From the NCBI RefSeq assembly GCF_003105155.1, contig NZ_QETK01000043.1:1-38025 (forward strand): a stretch of 38,025 nt of DNA, read 5' to 3'. A model generated the notes under the pieces. It did no database searches. It was not told the DNA's origin and saw only the letters and a program-made list of their open reading frames with translations. Both the position numbers and the translations under genes were made by a program. This document shows positions 1 to 9,082 of the stretch, piece after piece; the first letter of the stretch is position 1, and each line of letters starts with the position of its first letter. This DNA is from Pseudomonas sp. SDI. GTDB lineage: Bacteria > Pseudomonadota > Gammaproteobacteria > Pseudomonadales > Pseudomonadaceae.

Positions 1-34
1 GGTTCTTCACTGCCCTTGAGTTCAGTGATAACCC

Positions 35-59
35 TGTGGGAGCGGGCTCGTCCCGCGAT
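35..59. repeat. REP-type palindrome, single copy
   Basis: A short Pseudomonas-type repetitive extragenic palindrome lies just beyond the stop of the oxidoreductase gene. Its core is GCGGG at 42-46 and CCCGC at 52-56 around a 5-base loop, preceded by a GTGGGAG flank. A nearly identical copy in the opposite orientation lies at 29093-29118, which supports a repeat family over a chance hairpin. Its position after a gene end is typical for REP elements. Confidence 0.7.
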
Positions 60-63
60 GCTT

Positions 64-1371
64 TTAGCGCAGCTTCTCAAGCATCTGGTAATACCACATC
101 CCCGCCGCCAGCAGCGGGTTGCCCAGCACATCGCCCAGTGGCACCTTGATGTGCGTGCAGCCGGCAAAGGTATCGAACTTTTCCAGCGTTCCGGTAATGG
201 CCTCGGCCATGATCTCGCCCATGATGTGGCTGGTGGCGATGCCGTGTCCGGAATAGCCCTGGCAGTACCAGACGTTCTCCGACAGCTTGCCCAACTGCGG
301 AATCCGGTTCACCACAATGCCCATCGCACAGCTCCACTGGAACTCGATCGGCACGCCCTTGAGCGCCGGGAACGTGCGTTCGATGCACGGCCGCAGCTCG
401 CCGGCAATGTCCCGCGAATCACGCCCGGAATAGTTGGCACCGCCACCGAACAGCAAACGCCCGTCCGCCGTCATACGGTAGTAGTCGAGCACAAAGCGGC
501 AGTCGTACACCGCCAGGTCCTGCGGGTTGATCTGTTTCGCCAGCTCGCCCAGCGGCGCGGTGGTGACGATGCCGCCCATGGCCGGGAAGATCTTGCCCTT
601 GAGCTGGCGCTTTTCCAGTTTGTGGTACACATCGCCGGCCAGCATCACCTGCTTCGCCTCGACCCGCCCCTTGGCCGTCACCACCGCTGGCCGCGGGCCA
701 TGGACGATCTCCAGCACTTCGGAGTTCTCGAAGATCAGCGCCCCCAGCTCATGCGCCGCGCGCGCCTCGCCCAGGCACAGATTGAGCGGATGCAGGTGCA
801 GGTTGCGCAGGTTTTTCAGCGCGCCGAGGTACAGCGGGCTTTCCAGCAGGCCGGCAACGCCAGCGCGGTCGAGCATCTGGACCTGGTCACCCATGCCGCG
901 CCGCTGGGCTTCGTCGTGGAACGCCTGCAACTCGGCCATGTGCGAAGGCTTCATGGCGGCATGCAAGTGGCCGTTCTTCAGGTCGCACTGGATGCCGTAG
1001 CGCGCCACCCGCTGCTGGATGATTTCGTGCCCGCGAAAGCGCAGGGCCCAGATGAAGTCGTCGACATCCTCGCCCAGGCGCTGGCGCATCTGTGTGCGCA
1101 TCGCTTCGTCGCCCGAGAGGCTGCCGGTGACTTGGCCGCCGTTGCGCCCGCTGGCGCCCCAGCCAATGCGGTTGGTTTCGACGATGGCCACTTTCAAGCC
1201 GCGCTCGGCCAGTTCGACGGCACTCGCCACGCCGGTAAAACCGCCGCCAATGATTACCACATCGACCTGCACCGTGCCTTCGAGGGTCGGGTACTGGGTC
1301 GCGTCGTTGAGGCTCGCGGTGTAGTAGGAGGCGCTGCGCTGGGCAGGGCCGTGGTTCAGGGCTGCATTCAT
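64..1371 (-). CDS. puuB: FAD-dependent gamma-glutamylputrescine oxidase (PuuB/PauB family)
   Basis: A 435-residue DAO-type flavoprotein. By family it oxidises gamma-glutamylputrescine to gamma-glutamyl-aminobutyraldehyde in the glutamylated putrescine route. A dinucleotide-binding Rossmann motif (VVIIGGGFTG) lies near residue 35, followed by an acidic strand end (IVE) and the conserved GWGASGRNGGQ segment typical of PuuB. The C-terminal part has the FAD-closing stretch GYSGHGIATSH. The start at 1371 is chosen because AAGGAA sits at the right distance before it; the open frame continues much further upstream, but only through the neighbouring gene in another frame. It lies 32 bp downstream of the glutamine synthetase-like gene on the same strand, so the two are probably co-transcribed. 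E. coli PuuB is of similar length. Pseudomonads carry several PauA/PauB paralogues, so the preferred polyamine is not certain. Confidence 0.85.
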   Translation of the reverse strand: MNAALNHGPAQRSASYYTASLNDATQYPTLEGTVQVDVVIIGGGFTGVASAVELAERGLKVAIVETNRIGWGASGRNGGQVTGSLSGDEAMRTQMRQRLGEDVDDFIWALRFRGHEIIQQRVARYGIQCDLKNGHLHAAMKPSHMAELQAFHDEAQRRGMGDQVQMLDRAGVAGLLESPLYLGALKNLRNLHLHPLNLCLGEARAAHELGALIFENSEVLEIVHGPRPAVVTAKGRVEAKQVMLAGDVYHKLEKRQLKGKIFPAMGGIVTTAPLGELAKQINPQDLAVYDCRFVLDYYRMTADGRLLFGGGANYSGRDSRDIAGELRPCIERTFPALKGVPIEFQWSCAMGIVVNRIPQLGKLSENVWYCQGYSGHGIATSHIMGEIMAEAITGTLEKFDTFAGCTHIKVPLGDVLGNPLLAAGMWYYQMLEKLR

Positions 1372-1403
1372 GACTATTTCCTTGGCAAATTCTGTAGGGC
1401 GAC

Positions 1404-2768
1404 TCAGGCCTGGGTCAGGTACCAGCGCCAGTCCTGCTCGCCGACCTCGGCCATGAACTGGCGGTATTCGGCGCGCTTGACCGCCAGGTAAACGCCGAGG
1501 AAAGCCTCGCCGAACGCTTCGCGGGCCCAGCTCGAATGCTCCAGTGCGTTCAGCGAGGTCAGCCAGTCGGTGGGCAGCAGGTGCGTGGCCTGGGCATAGC
1601 CGTTGCCTGCGATCGGGGCACCCGGATCGAGCTGCTGGCGGATGCCGTGATGCAGGCTGGCGAGGATCGCGGCCGCCGCCAGGTACGGGTTGGCATCGGC
1701 GCCGCAAATCCGGTGTTCGACGTGGCGGGTGTGCGCCGGGCCGCCGGGCACGCGCAGGCTCACGGTGCGGTTGTCGACGCCCCAGGTCGGCGCCAGCGGC
1801 GCATAGCTGTTGGCCTGGAAGCGCCGGTAGGAGTTGGCGTTCGGGCAGAACAGCAGCAGCGTGTCGAGCAGCCGTTCGAGCATGCCGCCGACCGCCTGGC
1901 GCAGCAGCGGGGTGCCGGCCTTGTCGTCGCTGGCGAACAGGTTGTTGCCGGCCGCATCGGCCAGGCTCACGTGCATGTGCATGCCGGTGCCGGCCAGGTG
2001 ATCGAACGGTTTTGCCATGAAGCAGGCCTGCATGCCGTGCTGGTGCGCCACGCCCTTGACCACGCGCTTGTAGCGCACCGCCTGGTCCATCGCCAGCAGC
2101 GCGTCGCCGTGCTCCAGGGTGATTTCGACCTGGCCGGGGGCGTACTCGGAAATCGCCGTGCGCGCGGGGATGCCCTGGGCCTTGCAGGCGGCATACAGGT
2201 CGGCGAGGAACGGCTCGATCTGTTCCAGCTCGCGCAGGCCATACACCTGGGTGCCGCGCGGGCGGCCGCCATCGGCGTCCAGCGCCGGTTGTGGGTGACC
2301 CTGGTGATCGCGCTGCCGGTCGAGCAGATAGAACTCCAGCTCGCAGGCCATCACCGGGTAATAACCATCGGCCTTGAGCGCGTCGACTACCTTCACCAGC
2401 AGTTGGCGCGGGTCGGCGATGGTCGCTGGCAGGCCTTCGCTGGGGTGCATGCTGACTTGCACCGCAGCGGTCGGTATCTGTCGCCACGGCAAGCGCACCA
2501 GGCTGCCGTCCAGGGGATAGGCGCGGCAGTCGATATCACCGACGTCCCAGACCAGCCCGGAGTTTTCCACGTCCTCGCCGTTGAGGGTCAGGCCGAGGAT
2601 GGTGCTGGGCAGCGGCCGCCCGCTTTCATAGACAGCCAGCAGTTCTTCACGGTGCAGCAGTTTGCCGCGCGGGACGCCGTTGGCATCCAGGATGAACAGC
2701 TCGATCATCTCGATATCGGGGTTGGCCGCCAGAAAAGCCTGGGCCTGGGCAACAGGGGCAAAAGACAT
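1404..2768 (-). CDS. puuA: Glutamine synthetase-like gamma-glutamylputrescine synthetase (PuuA/PauA family)
   Basis: A 454-residue protein of the glutamine synthetase fold, by family ligating glutamate to putrescine or a related polyamine with ATP in the cytoplasm. Visible landmarks are the N-terminal beta-grasp part (DANGVPRGK), the metal/glutamate-binding strand ending CELEFYLL, the GTGMHMHVSL segment and the C-terminal HVEHRICGADANPYL segment that forms part of the active site. Length is that of PuuA, SpuI and PauA proteins. It is shorter and differently built than housekeeping GlnA, and lacks the C-terminal adenylylation region. It precedes the FAD oxidase by 32 bp, matching the order of consecutive pathway steps. 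A glutamine-synthetase paralogue acting on another amine (ethanolamine, spermidine) is the main alternative. Confidence 0.87.
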   Translation of the reverse strand: MSFAPVAQAQAFLAANPDIEMIELFILDANGVPRGKLLHREELLAVYESGRPLPSTILGLTLNGEDVENSGLVWDVGDIDCRAYPLDGSLVRLPWRQIPTAAVQVSMHPSEGLPATIADPRQLLVKVVDALKADGYYPVMACELEFYLLDRQRDHQGHPQPALDADGGRPRGTQVYGLRELEQIEPFLADLYAACKAQGIPARTAISEYAPGQVEITLEHGDALLAMDQAVRYKRVVKGVAHQHGMQACFMAKPFDHLAGTGMHMHVSLADAAGNNLFASDDKAGTPLLRQAVGGMLERLLDTLLLFCPNANSYRRFQANSYAPLAPTWGVDNRTVSLRVPGGPAHTRHVEHRICGADANPYLAAAAILASLHHGIRQQLDPGAPIAGNGYAQATHLLPTDWLTSLNALEHSSWAREAFGEAFLGVYLAVKRAEYRQFMAEVGEQDWRWYLTQA

Positions 2769-3201
2769 GGGTACGCTCGCACTCGGGACCGTCCGCGCAC
2801 GGGCGGCGGTCGTTCGACAGGAAATTCGGCCGTTATCTGGCCGACGCTTCGCTCAGGCAGGCAGCGCGGTATCTGGAGGGCGAGCGTGGCGGCAATGCCA
2901 GAGAGCCCAGAAGGCGAGGATGATGTGCACCAGCGGATTTTCACCAGAGCGGGCCCGCACCTTCGGGAACGAAGGGGGCGTGATCGGGCGGGGCGTGCAC
3001 GGGGGGGAACTCATGCCGCGGATACTCCCATGCCGTGGAAGGTTCATTAAATCGGCGTTTGTATACCTTCAGATCTTTGCCGGCTAAACAAATGCCCGCT
3101 GCCGTTGCGCCGTGCCGAGGCCGGGCAAATCTGCGACAATCCCCGGCCAAACCAAGCCGATCATGTAAAAGCAGGCTCACCTGCACTATTAAAAAGACGT
3201 C
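2769..3201. other. 433-bp gap between puuA and hrpA
   Basis: This divergent spacer must hold the promoters of puuA (leftward) and hrpA (rightward). A short open frame on the minus strand (2853-3014) is listed separately as a weak candidate gene. I see no clear sigma-70 hexamer pair, repeat or terminator here. The segment 3048-3120 is somewhat AT-richer than its surroundings and is the likeliest site for the hrpA promoter. Confidence 0.4.
2853..3014 (-). CDS. Candidate small membrane-anchored ORF, unrecognised
   Basis: A possible 53-residue protein. After a proline-rich, basic N-terminus (PPCTPRPITPPSFPKVRAR) it has one hydrophobic stretch (LVHIILAFWALWHC) and a short polar tail. The stretch is long enough for a weak membrane segment. 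No good ribosome-binding site precedes 3014, and an upstream in-frame ATG at 3047 is equally possible. It points the same way as puuA and ends 84 bp before that gene. In GC-rich DNA a frame of this size can be fortuitous; the hydrophobic block is the only argument for reality. Confidence 0.22.
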   Translation of the reverse strand: MSSPPCTPRPITPPSFPKVRARSGENPLVHIILAFWALWHCRHARPPDTALPA

Positions 3202-6200
3202 ATGACTGACCAGAACACTGCCATCGGGCAACTGCTGAAAAACCTCGATCACGCCATGATCGCCGAGCGCCATCGCCTGCGGCGGCAGCTGCACGAGCTG
3301 CGCAAGCGCCCCGACGAGGCCAAGCTCGCCCAGTGGGCCGAGAAGGCCCAGGCGTCCATTGACCGCGCCGCGGCGCGCAAGGCCAGCGTGCCGACCATCC
3401 GTTACGACGACAGCCTGCCGATTGCGGCCAAGCGCGACGAGATCAAGAAGGTCCTGGCCGCGCATCAGGTGCTGATCATCGCCGGCGAGACCGGTTCGGG
3501 CAAAACCACCCAGTTGCCGAAAATCTGCCTGGAACTGGGCCGTGGCCAGCATGGCCTGATTGCCCACACCCAGCCGCGCCGGATCGCCGCGCGCAGCGTT
3601 GCCACGCGGGTGGCCGAAGAGCTCGGCACGCCGCTCGGCGCTCTGGTCGGGTACCAGGTGCGCTTCGAAGACCAGAGCGATGCCAACACCCTGGTCAAGC
3701 TGATGACCGACGGCATCCTGCTGGCCGAAACCCAGCACGACCGCTTTCTTGAGCGCTACGACACGATCATCGTCGACGAGGCTCACGAGCGCAGCCTGAA
3801 CATCGACTTCCTGCTCGGCTACCTGAAAACCCTGCTGCCGCGTCGCCCCGACCTGAAAGTCATCATCACCTCGGCGACCATCGACCTGGAGCGCTTTTCC
3901 AAGCACTTCAACGATGCGCCGATCATCGAGGTGTCGGGCCGTACCTACCCGGTGGAAACCTGGTACCGGCCGCTGACCAGCGAGCAGGACGAGGAGGGCA
4001 ATCGCGTCGAGGACGACCTCAGCGTCGACCAGGCGATCCTCGCCACCCTCGACGAGATTGCCGCGCACGAGCGTAGCCTCGGCAAGGGGCCGGGCGATGT
4101 GCTGGTGTTCCTGCCCGGCGAACGGGAAATTCGCGATGCGGCGGAAATCCTGCGCAAGGCGCAGTTGCGCCACACCGAGATTTTGCCGCTGTATGCCCGG
4201 CTGTCGCCGGCCGAGCAGCAGAAGATCTTCCAGTCCCATCCGGGCCGGCGCGTGGTGCTGGCGACCAACGTCGCGGAAACCTCGCTGACCGTGCCGGGTA
4301 TTCGCTACGTGATCGATAGCGGCACCGCGCGCATCAGCCGTTACAGCTACCGGGCCAAGGTCCAGCGGCTGCCGATCGAGGCGGTCTCGCAGGCCAGCGC
4401 CAACCAGCGCAAGGGCCGTTGCGGACGGGTCGAGCCGGGCATCTGCGTGCGCCTGTACAGCGAAGAGGATTTCAACGCGCGGCCGGCCTTTACCGACCCG
4501 GAAATCCTGCGCACCAACCTTGCTGCGGTGATCCTGCAGATGCTCCATCTGCGCCTGGGCGCGATCGACGCCTTCCCGTTCATCGAGCCGCCGGATGGCA
4601 AGGCCATCAGCGACGGTTTCAACCTGCTGCAGGAGCTCTCGGCGGTTGACCGCGACAACCAGTTGACCGCGCTCGGCCGCCAGCTGGCGCGTCTGCCGGT
4701 GGACCCACGGCTGGGCCGCATGCTGCTCGAAGGCGCCAAGCAGGGCAGCCTGCAGGAACTGCTGATCGTTGCCAGTGCGTTGTCGGTGCAGGACCCGCGC
4801 GAGCGCCCGCCGGAGCGCCAGCAGGCCGCCGACCAGGCCCATGCGCAGTGGAAGGACGTCGATTCGGACTTCGCCGCGCTGGTCAACCTCTGGCGTGGTT
4901 TCGAGGAGCAGCGCCAGGCGCTGACCGCCAGCCCGCTGCGCAACTGGTGCCGGAAAAACTTCCTCAACTACCTGCGCCTGCGCGAATGGCGCGATGCGCA
5001 CCGCCAACTGAGCCTGATCTGCCGCGACCTGCAACTGGGCATCAACAAGGAGCCGGCCGACTATCCCAAGCTGCACAAGGCGATCCTTTCCGGCCTGCTC
5101 AGCCAGATCGGCCAGAAGAGCGAAGACGGCGACTACCTCGGTGCCCGCCAGCGGCGCTTCTGGATTCATCCGTCGTCCGGGCTGGGCAAGAAGCGCCCGC
5201 AATGGCTGATGACCGCCGAGCTGGTGGAAACCACCAAGCTGTATGCGCGGATGGTCGCCAAGATCGACTCGGAGTGGATCGAGCCGTTGGCCGCTCATCT
5301 GATCAAGAAGAACCACTTCGAACCGCACTGGGAGAAGAAGCGTGGCCAGGTCGTGGCCTACGAACAAGTCACCCTGTACGGCCTGATCGTGATCGGTCGG
5401 CGCCCGGTGCATTACGGTCCGGTCGACCCGGTGATGTCGCGCGAGCTGTTCATCCGCGAAGCGCTGGTCGGCGGTGAAATCCAGTCGCGGGCCAAGTGCC
5501 TGGCGGCCAACACGCGGTTGCTGGAGCAGCTCGACGAGCTGGAAGCCAAGGCCCGCCGTCGCGACATCCTGGCCGACGAGGAAACCCTCTACGGCTTCTA
5601 CGAAGCGCGCCTGCCGACGGACATCCACCAGACCGCGACCTTCGACAGCTGGTACCGGGTCAACAGTCAGAAAGACCCACACCTGCTGATCATGCGCGAA
5701 GAAGACGTGCTGGCCCGCGAGGCCAGCGAAGTCACGGCTGCGCAGTACCCCGACACCCTGCGCCTGGGTGAGTTAAGCCTGGCCCTGAGCTATCATTTCG
5801 AGCCTAACCACCCGCGCGACGGCGTGACCGTGCGGGTGCCGGCACCGCTGCTGCCGAACCTGCCGGGCGAGCGCCTGGAATGGCTGGTGCCGGGCCTGCT
5901 CGAAGCCAAATGCATCGCCCTGGTGCGCAACCTGCCCAAGGCCTTGCGCAAGAACTTCGTGCCGGTGCCGGACTTCGTCAAGGCAGCCCTGCAACGCATG
6001 ACCTTTGCCGACGGCTCGCTGCCGCAGGCGCTTGGTCGCGAGTTGTTGCGCATGACCGGCGTGCGGGTCAGCGATGAGGCCTGGGGCGAATCGGCCAGCC
6101 AGGTGGAAAACCACCTGAAGATGAACATCGAGGTGGTCGACGGCCAGGGCAAGTTCCTCGGCGAAGGTCGCGACCTGGCCGAACTGACCGCGCGCTTCGT

Positions 6201-7113
6201 CGCCGCCAGCCAGGCCGCGCTGGCGGTGCCGAACTCGGCGAAGAGCCAGCAGCCGGTGGAGGCCAAAGGCTTCGCCGAAGTTGCCCAGAGCACCCAGCAG
6301 AAGATTGCCGGGCTGTCGATGACGGTGTACCCGGCGCTGGTCGAGGAGGGTGGCACGGTCAAGGAAGGGCGTTTCTCGACCCAGGCCGAAGCCGAGTTCC
6401 AGCACCGGCGGGCCTTGCAGCGTCTGCTGTTGCAGCAACTGGCCGAAGCGGCCAAGTTCCTGCGCGGCAAGCTGCCCGGGTTGACCGAGCTGGGCCTGCT
6501 GTACCGCGAGCTTGGCCGGGTCGACGCGCTGGTCGAGGACATCCTCCTGGCCAGCCTCGACAGTTGCATTCTGGACGGCGAAAGCAGCCTGCCGCGCGAC
6601 GGTGCCGGGCTGGCTTCGTTGGCCGAGCGCAAGCGCGCTAGCTGGACCGAGCACGCCGAACGCCTGGCGCGCCTGACGCTGGAGATCCTCAAGCTCTGGC
6701 ATGGCCTGCAAAAGCGTTTCAAGGGCAAGATCGACCTGGCCCAGGCCGTGGCGCTGAACGATATCAAACAGCAGTTGGCCAACCTGGTCTATCCGGGCTT
6801 CGTTCGCGAAACCCCGGCGGTCTGGCTCAAGGAGCTGCCGCGCTACCTCAAGGCCATCGAGCTGCGCTTCGAGAAGCTTGGCAGCCAGGTGCAGAAGGAT
6901 CGTGTCTGGAGCGGCGAGCTGAACGGCCTCTGGGCGCAGTACAAGGCCCGTGCCGACAAGCATGCGCAGGAAGGCAAGCGCGACGAGCAGTTGGTGCTCT
7001 ATCGCTGGTGGATCGAGGAATACCGGGTGTCGCTGTTCGCCCAGCAGTTGGGCACCAAGGTGCCAATATCCGACAAACGACTGAGCAAGCAGTGGAGTCT
7101 GGTGGAAGCCTAA
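3202..7113 (+). CDS. hrpA: ATP-dependent RNA helicase HrpA
   Basis: A 1303-residue DEAH-box helicase, nearly the length of E. coli HrpA (1300). Walker A (GETGSGKT) is at about residues 95-102, DEAH at 192-195, the SAT motif (ITSATID) follows at about 220, and helicase motif VI (QRKGRCGRVEPG) lies near 405. The long C-terminal region includes the HA2/OB-fold domains and the DUF3418 region typical of HrpA. HrpA is a cytoplasmic helicase acting on structured mRNA and, in E. coli, on stalled ribosomes. The start is the first ATG of the frame, with only a weak upstream purine stretch. It stands alone: the next gene starts 174 bp downstream with its own ribosome-binding site. Confidence 0.95.
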   Translation: MTDQNTAIGQLLKNLDHAMIAERHRLRRQLHELRKRPDEAKLAQWAEKAQASIDRAAARKASVPTIRYDDSLPIAAKRDEIKKVLAAHQVLIIAGETGSGKTTQLPKICLELGRGQHGLIAHTQPRRIAARSVATRVAEELGTPLGALVGYQVRFEDQSDANTLVKLMTDGILLAETQHDRFLERYDTIIVDEAHERSLNIDFLLGYLKTLLPRRPDLKVIITSATIDLERFSKHFNDAPIIEVSGRTYPVETWYRPLTSEQDEEGNRVEDDLSVDQAILATLDEIAAHERSLGKGPGDVLVFLPGEREIRDAAEILRKAQLRHTEILPLYARLSPAEQQKIFQSHPGRRVVLATNVAETSLTVPGIRYVIDSGTARISRYSYRAKVQRLPIEAVSQASANQRKGRCGRVEPGICVRLYSEEDFNARPAFTDPEILRTNLAAVILQMLHLRLGAIDAFPFIEPPDGKAISDGFNLLQELSAVDRDNQLTALGRQLARLPVDPRLGRMLLEGAKQGSLQELLIVASALSVQDPRERPPERQQAADQAHAQWKDVDSDFAALVNLWRGFEEQRQALTASPLRNWCRKNFLNYLRLREWRDAHRQLSLICRDLQLGINKEPADYPKLHKAILSGLLSQIGQKSEDGDYLGARQRRFWIHPSSGLGKKRPQWLMTAELVETTKLYARMVAKIDSEWIEPLAAHLIKKNHFEPHWEKKRGQVVAYEQVTLYGLIVIGRRPVHYGPVDPVMSRELFIREALVGGEIQSRAKCLAANTRLLEQLDELEAKARRRDILADEETLYGFYEARLPTDIHQTATFDSWYRVNSQKDPHLLIMREEDVLAREASEVTAAQYPDTLRLGELSLALSYHFEPNHPRDGVTVRVPAPLLPNLPGERLEWLVPGLLEAKCIALVRNLPKALRKNFVPVPDFVKAALQRMTFADGSLPQALGRELLRMTGVRVSDEAWGESASQVENHLKMNIEVVDGQGKFLGEGRDLAELTARFVAASQAALAVPNSAKSQQPVEAKGFAEVAQSTQQKIAGLSMTVYPALVEEGGTVKEGRFSTQAEAEFQHRRALQRLLLQQLAEAAKFLRGKLPGLTELGLLYRELGRVDALVEDILLASLDSCILDGESSLPRDGAGLASLAERKRASWTEHAERLARLTLEILKLWHGLQKRFKGKIDLAQAVALNDIKQQLANLVYPGFVRETPAVWLKELPRYLKAIELRFEKLGSQVQKDRVWSGELNGLWAQYKARADKHAQEGKRDEQLVLYRWWIEEYRVSLFAQQLGTKVPISDKRLSKQWSLVEA

Positions 7114-7237
7114 ACCCCTGAAGTTGTGGCACACTTGGCCGATGTTTGCGGCCGTCGGGGCAACTGCTCCGGCGGCCGCGCTACCGAATGCAGCACCAGG
7201 CAGTGCTCCCGCCCGTGGGGGGATTGCCTGCAAAAGT

Positions 7238-7253
7238 TGGCACTGTCGTGCCA
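7238..7253. promoter_or_regulatory. Perfect inverted repeat upstream of the KASIII gene
   Basis: TGGCAC-TGTC-GTGCCA is a perfect 6-bp inverted repeat with a 4-base centre, ending 34 bp before the GTG start at 7288. Position and symmetry suit an operator or a leader hairpin. It does not match the PsrA or FadR fatty-acid regulator sites I know, and its spacing is one base short of a sigma-54 promoter. The bound factor is unknown. Confidence 0.3.
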
Positions 7254-7287
7254 GCTGACCGAACCGAATTCGACGAGAGGAACGACC

Positions 7288-8409
7288 GTGCATAACGTCG
7301 TCATCAGCGGCACCGGCCTGTACACCCCGGCCAACAGCATCTCCAACGAAGAGCTGGTGGAATCCTTCAACGCGTACGTCAACCAGTTCAACGCCGACAA
7401 CGCCGCCGCCATCGAGCGTGGCGAAGTGCAGGCCCTGGCCGAGTCGAGCGCCGCCTTCATCGAGAAGGCCTCGGGTATCAAGAGCCGCTTTGTCATGGAC
7501 AAGGACGGCATTCTCGACCCGCAGCGCATGAAACCGCGCTTGCCCGAGCGCAGCAACGACGAGCCGTCGATTCTCTGCCAGATGGCCGTGGCTGCTGCCG
7601 AGCAGGCCCTGCAGCGTGCCGGCCGCACCGCCGCCGATGTCGACGCGGTGATCGTCGCCTGTTCCAACCTGCAGCGCCCGTACCCGGCCATCGCCATCGA
7701 AGTGCAGCAGGCGCTGGGTATCAACGGCTTCGGCTTCGACATGAACGTGGCCTGCTCCTCGGCCACCTTCGGCATCCAGACCGCCTGCAACAGCGTGCAG
7801 CTCGGCCAGGCCCGTGCGGTGCTGGTGGTGAGCCCGGAAATCTGCACCGGCCACCTGAACTTCCGCGACCGTGACAGTCACTTCATCTTCGGCGACGCGG
7901 CCACCGCGGTGCTGGTCGAGCGTGCCGACCTGGCCACCTCGGCGCATCAGTTCGACATCGTCAGCACCAAGCTGCTGACGCAGTTCTCGAACAACATCCG
8001 CAACAACTTCGGCTTCCTCAACCGCGCGGCGGAAGAGGGCATTAACGCCCCGGACAAACTCTTCGTCCAGGAAGGCCGCAAGGTGTTCCGTGAAGTCTGC
8101 CCGATGGTTGCCGAGCTGATTGGCCAGCACCTGAGCGACAACAACCTCAACGTCAGCGACGTCAAGCGCTTCTGGTTGCACCAGGCCAACCTGAGCATGA
8201 ACCACCTGATCGTTAAAAAGCTGCTGGGCCGCGATGCACTGGAAGAAGAAGCGCCAGTGATCCTCGACAGCTACGCCAACACCAGCTCGGCCGGCTCGGT
8301 GATTGCCCTGCACAAGCACCAGGACGACCTGCCCAAGGGCGCGCTGGGTGTGCTCAGCTCGTTTGGTGCCGGCTACTCGATCGGCAGTGTGATCCTGCGC
8401 AAACGCTGA
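7288..8409 (+). CDS. Beta-ketoacyl-ACP synthase III-type enzyme (PA3286-like)
   Basis: A 373-residue thiolase-fold protein of the KASIII/FabH group. The catalytic triad is visible: Cys156 in VACSSATFG, His298 in WLHQANLSM and Asn331 in YANTSSAG. It is about 50 residues longer than housekeeping FabH, the extra length lying in the N-terminal third. This matches the P. aeruginosa PA3286 type, which condenses medium-chain acyl-CoA with malonyl-ACP and shunts beta-oxidation intermediates into fatty acid synthesis. The start is GTG 7288, preceded by GAGAGGA; the frame is open further upstream, but the encoded residues look non-coding. An ECF sigma factor gene follows after 61 bp, as I recall for PA3286/PA3285. 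The acyl-CoA preference is inferred from the homologue. Confidence 0.88.
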   Translation: MHNVVISGTGLYTPANSISNEELVESFNAYVNQFNADNAAAIERGEVQALAESSAAFIEKASGIKSRFVMDKDGILDPQRMKPRLPERSNDEPSILCQMAVAAAEQALQRAGRTAADVDAVIVACSNLQRPYPAIAIEVQQALGINGFGFDMNVACSSATFGIQTACNSVQLGQARAVLVVSPEICTGHLNFRDRDSHFIFGDAATAVLVERADLATSAHQFDIVSTKLLTQFSNNIRNNFGFLNRAAEEGINAPDKLFVQEGRKVFREVCPMVAELIGQHLSDNNLNVSDVKRFWLHQANLSMNHLIVKKLLGRDALEEEAPVILDSYANTSSAGSVIALHKHQDDLPKGALGVLSSFGAGYSIGSVILRKR

Positions 8410-8470
8410 GGCGGGTGCTAACCTCTGCCGCTTGGCGCCGTCCACCGCGCCGGTTCTGGATGAGGTAGGC

Positions 8471-9082
8471 ATGGCGCAAGGCAATGACGCACAGCTTCTG
8501 CAACGCCTGTTGCGCGGTGAGCAACAGGCGTTTCGCGAGCTGGTGGAGACCTATCAAGGCGCCATGCGCGCCGTGGCCCAGGCCATCCTTGGCAGCCGTC
8601 AGGCCGACGAGGCCGTGCAGGACGCCTGGCTGGCGGTGGTTCGCAGCCTGCCGGGCTTCCAGCAGCGCGCGAGCCTCAAGACCTGGCTGCTGACCATCAC
8701 CGCCAACGCCGCCAAGACCCGCTACAAGCAGAATCGCCGCGAGCTGCTGCTCGACGACCTGCGCGCGCCGCATGGCACGCTGGGCGACGAGCGTTTCGCC
8801 AGCGACGGCCACTGGTGCCAGGCGCCGACTGCCTGGCATCAGGACTCGCCGGAAGCGCTGCTCAGCCAGGAGCAACTGCGCGAATGCCTCGAACACACCG
8901 TGCTCAGCCTCTCGCAACTGCAAAGCAGTGTATTGCTGCTGCGCGAACGCCAAGGCCTGGAGTTGCAGGAGATCTGTAATCTTCTTGACCTGTCGCTCTC
9001 CAATGTTCGCGTGCTGCTGCACCGGGCACGGCTGAAAGTCTTCGCCACCCTGGAACATTTCGAGGAGACCGGCCAATGCTGA
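8471..9082 (+). CDS. ECF-family RNA polymerase sigma factor
   Basis: A 203-residue sigma-70 family protein with the two ECF domains. Region 2 covers about residues 10-80 (QAFRELVETYQG, then DEAVQDAWLAVVRSL, then LKTWLLTITANAAKTRYKQ). Region 4 covers about 140-195, with the helix-turn-helix GLELQEICNLLDLSLSNVRVLLHRAR split across positions 160-185. A less conserved linker of about 45 residues joins them. Start 8471 is preferred over an upstream ATG at 8432 because GAGGT precedes it and conserved sequence begins here. Its 3' end overlaps the next small gene, so the two are probably translationally coupled. The stress it responds to cannot be read from sequence; the neighbouring KASIII gene suggests an envelope or lipid-linked signal. 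Confidence 0.9.
   Translation: MAQGNDAQLLQRLLRGEQQAFRELVETYQGAMRAVAQAILGSRQADEAVQDAWLAVVRSLPGFQQRASLKTWLLTITANAAKTRYKQNRRELLLDDLRAPHGTLGDERFASDGHWCQAPTAWHQDSPEALLSQEQLRECLEHTVLSLSQLQSSVLLLRERQGLELQEICNLLDLSLSNVRVLLHRARLKVFATLEHFEETGQC

Noticed and set aside
1372..2487. N-terminal extension of the FAD oxidase frame through the glutamine synthetase gene
   Set aside because: The extension lies antisense-free but out of frame within puuA, and a good ribosome-binding site precedes 1371, where homology begins.
2941..5682. Long open frame antisense to hrpA (over 900 codons)
   Set aside because: The plus strand encodes an unmistakable HrpA with all helicase motifs. GC-rich codon bias leaves the antisense frame open; its translation is low-complexity and has no recognisable domain.
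7238..7253. Sigma-54 promoter (GG/GC elements)
   Set aside because: GG and GC are one base too close together for a sigma-54 site, and the sequence is better described as a symmetric dyad.
7126..7287. Upstream extension of the KASIII frame
   Set aside because: It encodes Cys/Arg-rich sequence unlike the family; GTG 7288 has GAGAGGA and begins the conserved region.
5773..8484. Long open frame antisense to hrpA and the KASIII gene
   Set aside because: It spans two real genes and the gap between them, with a composition typical of antisense shadows and no ribosome-binding site.
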